Shown: positions 1-7,426 of the stretch, in pieces
Layout: the number at the start of each line of letters is the position of its first letter
Position numbering within the stretch: the first letter of the stretch is position 1
Assembly (NCBI GenBank): GCA_934101575.1
Contig: CAKORJ010000001.1
Coordinates: 186,001-250,000, forward strand
DNA: 64,000 bases
Reading direction: 5' to 3'
Origin: an uncultured Bacilli bacterium
Lineage (GTDB): Bacteria > Bacillota_I > Bacilli_A > RF39 > UBA660
Position numbers and translations under genes: made by a program
The notes under the pieces: model-generated
Databases searched by the model: none
What the model was told of the DNA's origin: nothing
The model's input: the letters and a program-made list of their open reading frames with translations, nothing else

Positions 1-170
1 ATATTCTTAAGAATGGTTCTTACTTTATATTTACTTCTAGTGGTAAGGATATTATAGAAGCTGGATATGCTATACAAAATATTAAACAAGGTATGTATAT
101 TGATGGGCAAGTTTCTAGAAAGAAACAAATTGTTCCGGCTTTGATTAATGGTATTAATAGGCTTAAGTGA
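1..170 (+). CDS. C-terminal end of an unidentified protein (cut by window edge)
   Basis: An open frame enters from the left edge (codons start at base 3) and ends at TGA 168-170, about 55 residues. The fragment contains GKDIIEAGYAIQNIKQGMY and ends GINRLK. I do not recognise the family. It is followed at once by a bidirectional terminator, so it closes its transcription unit. Its T-rich codon use matches host genes. The TGA stop supports the standard bacterial code. Confidence 0.6.
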   Translation, partial: ILKNGSYFIFTSSGKDIIEAGYAIQNIKQGMYIDGQVSRKKQIVPALINGINRLK

Positions 171-427
171 TTTTGTTTTAATAATAAAATAATGCGCAAG
201 TGTAACGCATTATTTTTGTTTTTTTGAATGATTATATTATATCCATATATGTCTGCGACTTTCATTAGAGTTTCGAATGTATATCTTCTTACGCCCCTTT
301 CATAACTTTGAATTGTCATTCTACTTACTCCTAATTGTTCTGCGAATTGTTTTTGGTTTAGACCAGACCATTCTCTTAAGAATTTAAATACGTCTTTTTC
401 GCTGTAGTTGTTAGCGATTAGTTTCAT
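20..427 (-). CDS. Small XRE-family helix-turn-helix regulator with an antisense tail
   Basis: The first 65 or so residues are a clear Cro/CI-type HTH: LNQKQFAEQLGVSRMTIQSY is the two-helix motif, followed by TFETLMKVADIYGY. This is a DNA-binding repressor-like domain. The ribosome site is GAGGTGAT just upstream of the ATG at 425-427. The frame does not stop at the natural end of the domain. It runs through the terminator at 186-217 and then antisense through the + gene, adding about 60 hydrophobic residues that look non-native. Either the stop was lost or transcription normally ends at the terminator. The functional protein is probably the first 70-75 residues. Target unknown. Confidence 0.6.
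   Translation of the reverse strand: MKLIANNYSEKDVFKFLREWSGLNQKQFAEQLGVSRMTIQSYERGVRRYTFETLMKVADIYGYNIIIQKNKNNALHLRIILLLKQNHLSLLIPLIKAGTICFFLETCPSIYIPCLIFCIAYPASIISLPLEVNIK
186..217. terminator. Bidirectional intrinsic terminator
   Basis: Arms AAAATAATGCG (186-196) and CGCATTATTTT (206-216) pair perfectly around a 9-base loop. There is a T run on the right and an A run on the left, so it can serve both the + gene ending at 170 and the convergent HTH gene. Confidence 0.8.
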
Positions 428-541
428 AATATCACCTCTGTTGACAAGGATACAGTATCAATGTATAATTATTTTATATTACATACTTAGAGTATGCAGG
501 TAAACTTTTGTTTATACATTAATTTGTGTGAGGTGATTGGG

Positions 542-730
542 ATGCCTACTGAATATAGGATTTATTATGAAGATGAAAGTGAGCTTTATGTTAATAAGAC
601 TAAAGAAGAAAAAGAGAAGCTTAGACCACTTATAATTGCGATGGCTAAAGAAAGGGGAATTAAACCTACGGCTAGATATTTTAAAACTTATCCTTCGACT
701 GTTAGATATATTGTTAGAAAATATGGTTAG
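542..730 (+). CDS. 62-residue protein with a homeodomain-like HTH
   Basis: The start is ATG 542, chosen because GAGGTGATTGGG lies just upstream; the longer frame from 494 has no ribosome site. The N-terminal half is acidic and Tyr-rich (MPTEYRIYYEDESELYVNKT). The C-terminal half (IKPTARYFKTYPSTVRYIVR) looks like the helix-turn-helix of transposase/Sin-type DNA-binding domains. It is transcribed divergently from the XRE gene and ends at a hairpin shared with the opposing radical SAM gene. I cannot give a specific role; a small DNA-binding protein is most likely. Confidence 0.6.
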   Translation: MPTEYRIYYEDESELYVNKTKEEKEKLRPLIIAMAKERGIKPTARYFKTYPSTVRYIVRKYG

Positions 731-740
731 TTATATAAGA

Positions 741-790
741 AAAGAGCTAAAATACTTGATTTTTAAAGTCAGGTATAAAGCTCTTTTTTT
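741..790. terminator. Terminator between convergent genes
   Basis: Outer stem AAAGAGCT (741-748) pairs with AGCTCTTT (779-786), with further pairing inside, followed by TTTT to 790. It overlaps the last codons of the minus-strand radical SAM gene. Confidence 0.65.
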
Positions 791-1637
791 GAGTTCCTTC
801 TTCTTGGACAAAACAATTTTCTATTCCTAGACTTATTGCATAGTCTATTAGATTATAATATTCTTTTTTTGATAGCTTTCTGTTTAGTTCGTTATATTTT
901 GTTTTTCTAATTGGAGTGTATTGGTTCATTAGGCTTATATATATGTTATTTTTGTATGTATTATATAGATATGATAAGATTTCTTTTGAATCTTTTTCAT
1001 TTTCTGGTATGGCTAGATGTCTTACGATTAGTCCTTTTTGCATTATTCCTTCTTTTGAGAATTTTGGTTTTCCTACTTGTCTATACATTTCTTTTATTGC
1101 TTTGGTTGTTATATTGAAATAATCTGGAGCATTTGAATATTTTTTTCCTAGTATTTCACTTTTATATTTTAAATCTGGTATATAAATATCTATTAATCCT
1201 TCTAATAGTTTTAGAGATGATACTTTTTCGTAACCACTTGTATTATAAATTATTGGAATTGTTAGTCCTTTGTTTTTAGCTTTTATTAGGGCTTCTTTTA
1301 TTAAGGGAATATAGTGAGTTGGTGTTACTAGGTTTATGTTGTTTGCTCCTTGATTTTGGAGGTTTAGGCATATATCACTTAGTTTTTCTATTGATATTTC
1401 TTTTCCTATGTTTTTGGTACTTATTTCATAGTTTTGACAAAATATACATTTTAGGTTGCAGTATGTAAAGAATATTGCACCACTTCCATTTGTTCCTGAT
1501 ATACATGGTTCTTCATAATAATGAAGTGCTGCTCTGGCTATTTTTAATTTGTTATTTGCATGACAATATCCATGTTCTTTTTCTCTATTTATGTTACAGT
1601 TTCTTGGACATAGGTTACAGTTTTTAAAATAATTCAT
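747..1637 (-). CDS. Radical SAM protein, PflX-like (pyruvate formate-lyase activase homologue)
   Basis: A 296-residue radical SAM enzyme. The cluster motif CNLKCIFCQ (CxxxCxxC) lies near residue 65, preceded by a Cys-rich N-terminus (CNLCPRNCNINRE...GYC) that probably holds a further metal site. This arrangement is that of the PflX/COG1313 group, homologues of pyruvate formate-lyase activase whose real substrate is generally unknown. VTPTHYIPLIKEAL and the YTPIRKTKY region fit the same family. The start was chosen at 1637 because GGTGATTTAT precedes it; the upstream GTG at 1646 lies inside that site. It is a single-gene unit divergent from spoVD. I see no dedicated substrate enzyme nearby. 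Confidence 0.8.
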   Translation of the reverse strand: MNYFKNCNLCPRNCNINREKEHGYCHANNKLKIARAALHYYEEPCISGTNGSGAIFFTYCNLKCIFCQNYEISTKNIGKEISIEKLSDICLNLQNQGANNINLVTPTHYIPLIKEALIKAKNKGLTIPIIYNTSGYEKVSSLKLLEGLIDIYIPDLKYKSEILGKKYSNAPDYFNITTKAIKEMYRQVGKPKFSKEGIMQKGLIVRHLAIPENEKDSKEILSYLYNTYKNNIYISLMNQYTPIRKTKYNELNRKLSKKEYYNLIDYAISLGIENCFVQEEGTQKKSFIPDFKNQVF

Positions 1638-1736
1638 ATAAATCACCAGGATTATTATATAACAAATGTGGTTTTTTTGTAATAATATTGTTTTTATATA
1701 TTTATTTCTTTTTCATATAATTTCTTAGGTGATTAT

Positions 1737-2993
1737 ATGTTTACTAGTTTTAATGATCAGAGAATTAAATATATATTTCTTTGTTTTATTTTAATTTTCT
1801 TTATTATATTTTTTAAGATTGTTTATGTTCAAGTTTTTTCTTATGAGAAACTTAGTACTTTGTCTGATGATTTATGGAGTAGGGAACTTCCTATTAGTGC
1901 TTCTAGGGGGAGAATTTTGGATAGAAATGGTGTTGTTCTTGCGGATAATAGTACTGTTACTAGTTTGGTTATTATTCCTAATCAGATAGAGGATGCTGAT
2001 AAGGTGTCTAAGGTTCTTAGTTCTATTTTAAATGTTAGTTATTCTAGTATGTATAAACATGTTACTAAGAAAGTTTCTATAGAAAGGGTTCATCCGGAGG
2101 GGAGAAATTTGTCTTCTTCTATTGCTGATAAGATTAATAGTTATAGTTTTCCTGGTGTTTATTTGGTAAAAGAATCTAAAAGATATTATCCTAATGGAGA
2201 TATGCTTTCTCATGTTTTAGGTTATACAGGTATTGATAATCAGGGACTTTCTGGTATTGAGCTTTTGTATGATAAGTATTTAACAGGGGAAGATGGGGCT
2301 ATTAAGTATTATAGTGATGCTAAGGGTAATAAACTTGATATGCCTGAGGTTTATAATAAGAGTGAAGCTGGTCTTGATGTTATGCTTACTGTTGATTATG
2401 ATATTCAGACTTCTATAGAGAGGGAACTTGATAATATTAATGGTATGTTTTCTCCGGATCATGCTCTTGCTGTTGCTATGGATCCTAATACAGGAGAAAT
2501 TTTGGGAATGAGTTCTAGGCCTTCTTTTGATCCTAATAATTATAAAAACTATAGTAGTGAGGTTTTAAGTAGAAATTTGCCTATTTGGATGACTTATGAA
2601 CCTGGTTCTACTTTTAAAATTATTACTACTGCGGCTTCAGTGGAGGAGGGGGTTGTTGATTTACTTCATGATGAGTTTTATGATAGTGGTTCTGTTACTG
2701 TAAGTGGTTCTAAGCTTAGGTGTTGGAAAGCTGGGGGACATGGACATCAAACAATGTTGCAGGTTTTTGAAAACTCTTGTAATCCGGGGTTTGTGAAAAT
2801 GGGTTTTTCTTTGGGTAAGGATAAGTTATTTAATTATTTGAAATTATTTGGATTTGGTAATAAAACTGGTATTGATTTAAATGGTGAAGGAAAAGGAATT
2901 ATTTTTGATGTTTCTGATGTCAATGATTTGGAGCTTGCTACTACTGCTTTTGGTCAAGGTGTTAGTGTTACTCCTATTCACCTTACTGTCTAA
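1737..2993 (+). pseudogene. spoVD: spoVD-like penicillin-binding protein, 5' part (split by the mobile element)
   Basis: Host-derived sequence runs from 1737 to 2980; the last codons (HLTV, stop) come from the element. The fragment has an N-terminal membrane helix (about residues 11-33), a PBP dimerisation domain, and the first half of the transpeptidase domain with STFK (S291-K294) and SCN (347-349). The third catalytic motif, KTG, lies beyond the insertion at 17081. The sequence around CWKAGGHGHQTM and FGFGNKTGIDLNG closely follows SpoVD of Bacillus, the class B PBP that cross-links spore cortex peptidoglycan. FtsI/PBP2B is a possible alternative, but the single C-terminal PASTA domain and these motifs favour SpoVD. 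As it stands the 418-residue product cannot be a functional transpeptidase. Excision restores a 636-codon protein. Confidence 0.88.
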
Positions 2994-3000
2994 TAAATGA
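2961..3000 (+). other. attL: left junction of the serine-recombinase element
   Basis: Host spoVD sequence reads CCTATTCA up to 2980 and foreign sequence starts CCTTACTG. The crossover dinucleotide is CA (2979-2980), present at both ends. The arm GTCTAATAAATGA (2988-3000) is the right half of attP and mirrors the arm at 17059-17071. Confidence 0.85.
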
Positions 3001-3106
3001 TACCTTTAGTATAACTAGGGGAATGATTAGTAAATATACTAAAAAGTATGATGTTAGGTTTAATTATAATTTATACCTAAAATTTTAACTTATTTATTGT
3101 AATTAC

Positions 3107-3135
3107 TTGGTAAAAACTGGAAATTATGCTATAAT
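3107..3135 (+). promoter_or_regulatory. Putative promoter at left end of the element
   Basis: TTGGTA (3107-3112) and TATAAT (3130-3135) are separated by 17 bases. It would drive the first leader peptide and the structured region that follows. Confidence 0.55.
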
Positions 3136-3213
3136 TTAGTTGTTGTTAGATGGATAAAGTGTATACATGTATATGTTTTATCTTGAAAATGACGAAAATT
3201 AGGAGGTGATGTC

Positions 3214-3252
3214 GTGTTAAAAGCGATTTTACCTTTGGTGGTACACCCTTAG
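3214..3252 (+). CDS. Leader peptide 1, 12 residues
   Basis: GTG 3214 follows AGGAGGTGATGTC and encodes MLKAILPLVVHP before TAG 3250-3252. The ribosome site is among the strongest in the window yet serves only a 12-codon frame, in the long untranslated region ahead of the cargo operon. That is the layout of ribosome-sensing leader peptides such as those of erm, cat and ABC-F resistance genes (family knowledge). About 235 bases further on is a terminator hairpin at 3488-3517. I infer a regulatory role and do not recognise the peptide. Confidence 0.5.
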   Translation: MLKAILPLVVHP

Positions 3253-3441
3253 TATTAAATGATTAGTTAACAACCATTAAATGTAATTTTAGCGCTATGT
3301 AACGATTGTTGTTACAAAACTTAAGATAGAATTATGGGGAATGGGATATTGTTGAGTATTAAGCTCATTTTGCCACTAAATATTATTCAAGCAGTAAGTG
3401 GTGAGTGTAAGCATGTCAACGCTTACAAAGGTGTAAACATT

Positions 3442-3471
3442 TATTTATAAATGATGCATCATTTATAAATA
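3442..3471. repeat. 30-bp perfect palindrome
   Basis: The arm TATTTATAAATGATG (3442-3456) is followed directly by its reverse complement. It could be an operator or a hairpin in the leader transcript. Its TCATTTAT core resembles the attP arms (TCATTTATT), so recombinase binding is also possible. Confidence 0.7.
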
Positions 3472-3487
3472 GGTGCATGTTTGACAG

Positions 3488-3517
3488 AAAAGCTGACAAG
3501 ACAAGTTGGCTTTTTTG
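3488..3517 (+). terminator. Putative attenuator/terminator 1
   Basis: AAAAGCTGAC (3488-3497) pairs with GTTGGCTTTT (3505-3514) with two G-U pairs, followed by a T run. It lies downstream of leader peptide 1 and upstream of the second promoter. Confidence 0.6.
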
Positions 3518-3674
3518 TTTATATAAAATGTTACTTTTAAAATTAAAATACTAAAATAATAATTAGAAAAGTAACATAAATATAATAAATTTTATTTTTT
3601 TAGGAATTTTAATTAGTTTTTCCTAAAAAATAAAAATGATTTGTTTTAATCGTTATAGAAAAATGTATATGTAA

Positions 3675-3703
3675 TTTACAAAGTGATTAAAGTGTGATAT
3701 ATT
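3675..3703 (+). promoter_or_regulatory. Putative promoter of the cargo operon
   Basis: TTTACA (3675-3680) and TATATT (3698-3703) with 17-base spacing place the transcript start near 3710. That is just ahead of the GAAAGGAG site of leader peptide 2. Confidence 0.6.
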
Positions 3704-3741
3704 ATAGGTGTAAATTATTCAAAGAAAGGAGTGTGATTAAG

Positions 3742-3807
3742 ATGAAAAATTTACAAGTTATAAATAATGCAGAATTAATCACTACTCCTAATTTATTAAA
3801 CTTTTAG
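3742..3807 (+). CDS. Leader peptide 2, 21 residues
   Basis: ATG 3742 follows GAAAGGAGTGTGATTAAG. The frame encodes MKNLQVINNAELITTPNLLNF and stops at TAG 3805-3807. Codons 8-13 are themselves one arm of a perfect 16-bp inverted repeat whose other arm overlaps the terminator just before the deaminase gene. Translation of this peptide therefore decides which RNA structure forms. It has no resemblance to a known protein that I recognise; its value is probably as a translated sensor. Confidence 0.7.
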   Translation: MKNLQVINNAELITTPNLLNF

Positions 3808-3858
3808 GAATATTCTTTTAGATTATAAAATTAATTCTGCATTATGCAGAATTTTTTT
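3764..3858 (+). promoter_or_regulatory. Leader-peptide attenuator controlling the cargo operon
   Basis: ATAATGCAGAATTAAT (3764-3779), inside the leader peptide gene, is perfectly complementary to ATTAATTCTGCATTAT (3830-3845). The second arm also forms a terminator: AATTCTGC (3833-3840) with GCAGAATT (3846-3853), followed by TTTTT. The two structures cannot coexist. Pairing of the first and second arms is the antiterminator. Ribosome position on the 21-codon frame would choose between them. The deaminase ribosome site (AGGAGG, 3862-3867) follows directly. This is a textbook transcription-attenuation layout read from the sequence; the inducing signal is unknown. Confidence 0.82.
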
Positions 3859-3875
3859 GTTAGGAGGATATTAAA

Positions 3876-4631
3876 ATGATAATGAAATTAAATATTAATG
3901 ATAGAGCAGCACTAGCTATCAAAAATAATACTAAGAGAGTAGAGATTAGAGCAAATAAAGAAAATAGTGAGCATGATTATGGCAAGTTAAGACAAAACGA
4001 TATTATAGAATTTGCTAGTAATAATCTAGGTGTATTTTATGTTAAAGTTAAAGAGGTAAATCATTATAATTCATTAGAAGAACTTTTTACTTTAGAAGGT
4101 ACAAGATATACAACTTCATCTACTAATGATAAAGAAGAAGCGATTAGAAATGTAAGTAAACTTGATGGATATGAAGATGCTATTAAGAAAAATGGTGTAT
4201 ACGCTATTCATATAGAATATTTATATAGTGAAAATATTGTTTGGAAAGAATTATATGAAAAGGCTATGAATGTAAGAAATCCTAGAGATGTATCAGGTAT
4301 GATTAGTGCAGGACAAGTTGGCGCAGCAATACTTACAAAAAATCATAGTATTTATACTGGAGTATGTATTGATACAGCATCAACACTAGGTATGTGTGGA
4401 GAGCGAAATGCTATTGCTAATATGATTACAAATGGAGAAAATGAAATTATAAAGTTAGTATGTGTTGATTCTAAAGGTAATGTTGGTTCACCTTGTGGTG
4501 CTTGTAGAGAATATATGATGCAACTTTCTAAAAATAGTAAGGATATTGAGATATTAAAAAATATTGATACTAAAGAAATAGTGAAATTAGAAGAATTAAT
4601 TCCTGATTGGTGGGGAAAAGGCAGAGTTTAA
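3876..4631 (+). CDS. ASCH domain fused to a cytidine/blasticidin-type deaminase
   Basis: The 251-residue protein has two parts. Residues 3-115 match the ASCH fold (KLRQNDIIEF, YNSLEELF, GYEDAIKKNGVYAIHIE); ASCH proteins bind RNA or nucleosides, and YqfB in this family removes the acetyl group of N4-acetylcytidine. Residues 120-250 are a zinc cytidine deaminase: CGER with Cys174 and Glu176 as metal ligand and proton shuttle, and SPCGAC with Cys207 and Cys210 as the other ligands. Blasticidin-S deaminase belongs to the same family. AGGAGG lies 8 bases before ATG 3876. It is the first gene of the attenuator-controlled operon and overlaps the next gene by one base (TAATG). The fusion suggests an acylated or otherwise modified cytosine nucleoside as substrate; this is inference. 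Confidence 0.85.
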   Translation: MIMKLNINDRAALAIKNNTKRVEIRANKENSEHDYGKLRQNDIIEFASNNLGVFYVKVKEVNHYNSLEELFTLEGTRYTTSSTNDKEEAIRNVSKLDGYEDAIKKNGVYAIHIEYLYSENIVWKELYEKAMNVRNPRDVSGMISAGQVGAAILTKNHSIYTGVCIDTASTLGMCGERNAIANMITNGENEIIKLVCVDSKGNVGSPCGACREYMMQLSKNSKDIEILKNIDTKEIVKLEELIPDWWGKGRV

Positions 4632-6067
4632 TGAAAAATATAGAATTAGTTATTCCTAAATTAAATCAATATTCTTATGAACAAAAACTTGAAAGTGACT
4701 CTAAAACAATGAGTTATAATGCAGGATATGATGTATCATACTTTGGGTATCATTATAATACAGGTTGTATAGATTTTCCAAAAGAAAAATGGAGAGATAC
4801 ATATAATAAGAGAATAAATGAAAACAAGTATTTTGCTTATATAAAAGATTGTACTATTAATAAATATGTTGGATATGTTAATTATCAATATAATAAAAAT
4901 GATGATATTTATGAATGTGGTGTTTTAATTGAAAGCAAATATCGTGGTAAAGGTTATTCAAAAGATGCACTAAGACTTTTAGTAAAAGAAGCAAATAAAA
5001 ACGGAGTAGATTATCTTTATGATACTTTTGAAAAAGATAGAGAAAATACTTTAAAAACTTTCCTTGATATTGGATTTGAAGTATATAAAGAAACTACTTG
5101 GAAAAAATTTGATAATATAGTAGATGGCGTAATTGTTAGAATTAAGACAGATAAAATAATACCTGATACTTCTAATTTAAAAACTATAGATGATGTTTTA
5201 GAATTTATGAAAAATAATATAAGATACGGATGGTTAGATCTTAATAATAAAATCCATATTGGGAATATGAAAAACTTTAGGAAACTTTATAGAACCTTAT
5301 CTATAGATGAAATATTAAAATATGGTATTGGCACATGTATTGATCAAGTTAAATTAATGAATTACTTATTAAATAAAATAAGTGTTAAAAATAAAATGTT
5401 TGCAACTAGAATATATGAGCCTAATAATTTTAATAAGCTAGATGAAGAAGAACATATGCATTGTTTCATATTATGTTATATTGATAATAAAGTGTATCAT
5501 ATAGAACATCCAAATTGGTATAGAATTGGTATATATGAATATGAAGATGAACAAGAAGCATTAAAAACAATTAATGATTATTATATTAAGTTGTCAGGAG
5601 GAATATCAAGACCTATAACAGAGTTTTATAAAATTGAATCCAATATTTCATTTAAAAAGTTTAATAGTTATATTAATAATTTAGATGTACTAAAAAATAA
5701 TAATTTAAATTCAATTAATAGATGGACATTTGAAATAGATGCAGATAAATTAGTGAAACTTGTGTTAGATGGTAAAAAGACAGCAACAACATCTTTGTAT
5801 GAATTTGATAGTTTACCTACAGTAGGTGAATTATCAATATTAATTGATTCAAATGATAATGATATATGTATTTTAAAAACAAAAAAGGTTATTATAACTG
5901 AATTTACGAATATTACTTGGGATTTAGCAAAATTAGAAGGAGAGAATAATTCATTAGAAGGTTGGAGAAAAGTTTATAAAGATTACTTTAACAAAATAGA
6001 TTCTAATTTTAATGATGATACAAAAATTATATTTGAAATATTTGAGGTGGTAGAGAGATGCAAATAA
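4631..6067 (+). CDS. GNAT acetyltransferase - transglutaminase-like - ASCH three-domain fusion
   Basis: A 478-residue protein starting at ATG 4631, overlapping the previous stop. Residues 1-165 form a GNAT acetyltransferase with the acetyl-CoA loop ESKYRGKGYSKDA. Residues 180-340 resemble a transglutaminase/papain-like fold: GTCIDQ provides the likely nucleophile Cys, with HMHCFIL and HIEHPNW for the rest of the triad. Residues 365-478 are an ASCH domain (LDGKKTATTSLYEF, LPTVGEL, LEGENNSLEGWRKVY). One chain could thus add an acyl group, cleave or transfer an amide, and recognise or deacylate a nucleoside. I have not seen this exact fusion named. It ends overlapping the next GNAT gene, so translation is probably coupled. 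Confidence 0.8.
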   Translation: MKNIELVIPKLNQYSYEQKLESDSKTMSYNAGYDVSYFGYHYNTGCIDFPKEKWRDTYNKRINENKYFAYIKDCTINKYVGYVNYQYNKNDDIYECGVLIESKYRGKGYSKDALRLLVKEANKNGVDYLYDTFEKDRENTLKTFLDIGFEVYKETTWKKFDNIVDGVIVRIKTDKIIPDTSNLKTIDDVLEFMKNNIRYGWLDLNNKIHIGNMKNFRKLYRTLSIDEILKYGIGTCIDQVKLMNYLLNKISVKNKMFATRIYEPNNFNKLDEEEHMHCFILCYIDNKVYHIEHPNWYRIGIYEYEDEQEALKTINDYYIKLSGGISRPITEFYKIESNISFKKFNSYINNLDVLKNNNLNSINRWTFEIDADKLVKLVLDGKKTATTSLYEFDSLPTVGELSILIDSNDNDICILKTKKVIITEFTNITWDLAKLEGENNSLEGWRKVYKDYFNKIDSNFNDDTKIIFEIFEVVERCK

Positions 6068-6546
6068 TTGAATACGAGAATAAATATTTGGAAGATGTTA
6101 AAGACTTGTTAGTTGAACTTGAAGAGTATATTGTGTCAATCGATAAAGATAATTTAGATCAAGTTCATCCAGAATATAGAGAAAAAATGGCAATTTTAGA
6201 CTTAGAAGAAGTTAAAAATAATAATGGTAAATGCTATATAGCAGTTGAAAATGATAAAGCAGTAGGTTTAATTATGGGAACTATAATTAAATTTGATGAA
6301 TATGATTACCTAGACTATAAATGCCCTAAAGAAGGGGAAATAACTGAATTAATCATTTCTAAAAATGTAAGAAATAAAGGTATAGGCAATATGCTTATGA
6401 ATAAAATGGAAAAATATTTTAAATCATTGGGTTGTGAATATATTTTAGTTGATGTATTTGCTTATAATGATAATGCTATTAAGTTTTATGATAAAAGTGG
6501 ATATCATCCCAGAATGTATACAAATATAAAGAAGATTGGAGATTAA
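6058..6546 (+). CDS. GNAT family N-acetyltransferase
   Basis: A 162-residue stand-alone GNAT: beta-alpha elements with RNKGIGNMLMNKMEKYF as the acetyl-CoA binding loop and helix, and VFAYNDNAIKFYDKSGYHP near the C-terminus, both classic for the family. GAGGTGG precedes ATG 6058, which sits inside the end of the upstream fusion gene. In this cluster an amino nucleoside or toxic nucleoside substrate is plausible, but GNAT specificity cannot be read from sequence. It is the second acetyltransferase domain of the operon. Confidence 0.85.
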   Translation: MQIIEYENKYLEDVKDLLVELEEYIVSIDKDNLDQVHPEYREKMAILDLEEVKNNNGKCYIAVENDKAVGLIMGTIIKFDEYDYLDYKCPKEGEITELIISKNVRNKGIGNMLMNKMEKYFKSLGCEYILVDVFAYNDNAIKFYDKSGYHPRMYTNIKKIGD

Positions 6547-6547
6547 T

Positions 6548-6928
6548 ATGATATTTAAAGACTTTTATATATCTGATAAAAACGGAAAAAGCAATTGTGT
6601 AATAAGAAGTTTATGTAAAATTTTAAATAAAGAATATGAAGATGTTTATAATGGATTATGCGAAGTTTCAAAAGAATTAAAACGTTCTTCATTTAATGAT
6701 ATTGAAGTATTTGAAAAATATATGGAAGATAATAATATTATTAAAATTAATCGTGATGAAGATATTAAAGTTAAAGATTTAAAAATAGATAATGGTTCAT
6801 ATATTGTGTTTTGTTATGACAAAAAAGAATTTTATCATATGATTTCAATTATTGATAATAATATATATGATAAAAATTCTGATTGTATGGATTTATATGT
6901 TATATCAGTTTATAGAAAAATAATATAA
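6548..6928 (+). CDS. Small papain-like Cys-His protein, unknown function
   Basis: A 126-residue protein; ATG 6548 was chosen because GGAG lies 6 bases upstream. An N-terminal Cys (KSNCVIRSLCKIL) at the start of a helix, a later His (FYHMISIIDNNIYDKNSDC) and a following Asp give the order of a papain/C39-like peptidase or transglutaminase fold. That could make it a second member of the fold seen in the middle of the protein encoded at 4631-6067. Catalysis is not assured. It is the last intact gene before the decayed NUDIX and a new promoter. Confidence 0.55.
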   Translation: MIFKDFYISDKNGKSNCVIRSLCKILNKEYEDVYNGLCEVSKELKRSSFNDIEVFEKYMEDNNIIKINRDEDIKVKDLKIDNGSYIVFCYDKKEFYHMISIIDNNIYDKNSDCMDLYVISVYRKII

Positions 6929-6953
6929 ACAGATGTAAAATACACATTTTTAA

Positions 6954-7364
6954 TGTTATAATATATATATATATCAATTTCCAGTAGGTCATTTAGAGGA
7001 AAATGAAACTTTTGAAGAATGCTTAAAGCGTGAAGTCTTAGAAGAAACTGGTATAGAGATTGATGACGATGAAATAAAAAGACCTTTTATGAAAGTCACT
7101 TATTTAAATAAAGATTGGCCAGCAATTGGTAAAAATAGAAAATCCAAAATATATTATTATTTAATTGAAACTAGTAAAAATCCAGATATGAATAAGGTAA
7201 AATTTACCAAACATGAAAAACAAGGTAATTTTAAAATTGAATCTATTCCTTTGAATGAATCAATAAGTGTTATTGAAAATAACATTTCAAAAAATGAAAA
7301 AAATAAAGTTATAGCACCAGATATGATAATGGCCATAGCAGAATACTTATATCAGTGTAAATAA
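6954..7364 (+). pseudogene. NUDIX hydrolase, 5'-truncated remnant
   Basis: From 6954 (after TAA 6951-6953) the frame reads without a usable start codon into a complete NUDIX box: GHLEENETFEECLKREVLEE followed by TGI, matching Gx5Ex7REUxEExGU. The C-terminal half of the fold follows to TAA 7364. About 35 N-terminal residues, including the first strands, are missing. The break coincides with a run of about nine TA repeats (6957-6974). The only ATG (7089) lies after the catalytic box, so no active enzyme can be made. An ancestral nucleoside-diphosphate-X or NTP sanitising activity would fit the cluster. Confidence 0.8.
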
Positions 7365-7378
7365 ATGTAGTTTGCAAG

Positions 7379-7406
7379 TTGACATTAGCAAAAAAATCTA
7401 TATAAT
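7379..7406 (+). promoter_or_regulatory. Promoter of the second cargo operon
   Basis: TTGACA (7379-7384) and TATAAT (7401-7406), 16 bases apart, form a consensus sigma-A promoter. It is followed within 20-30 bases by a small hairpin with a T run. Confidence 0.8.
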
Positions 7407-7426
7407 ATGTTTTAATAATTGATTAA

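Noticed and set aside
3442..3471. The 30-bp palindrome as the recombination site
   Set aside because: Reading-frame reconstruction puts the crossover at CA 2979-2980/17079-17080; the palindrome is 460 bases inside the element.
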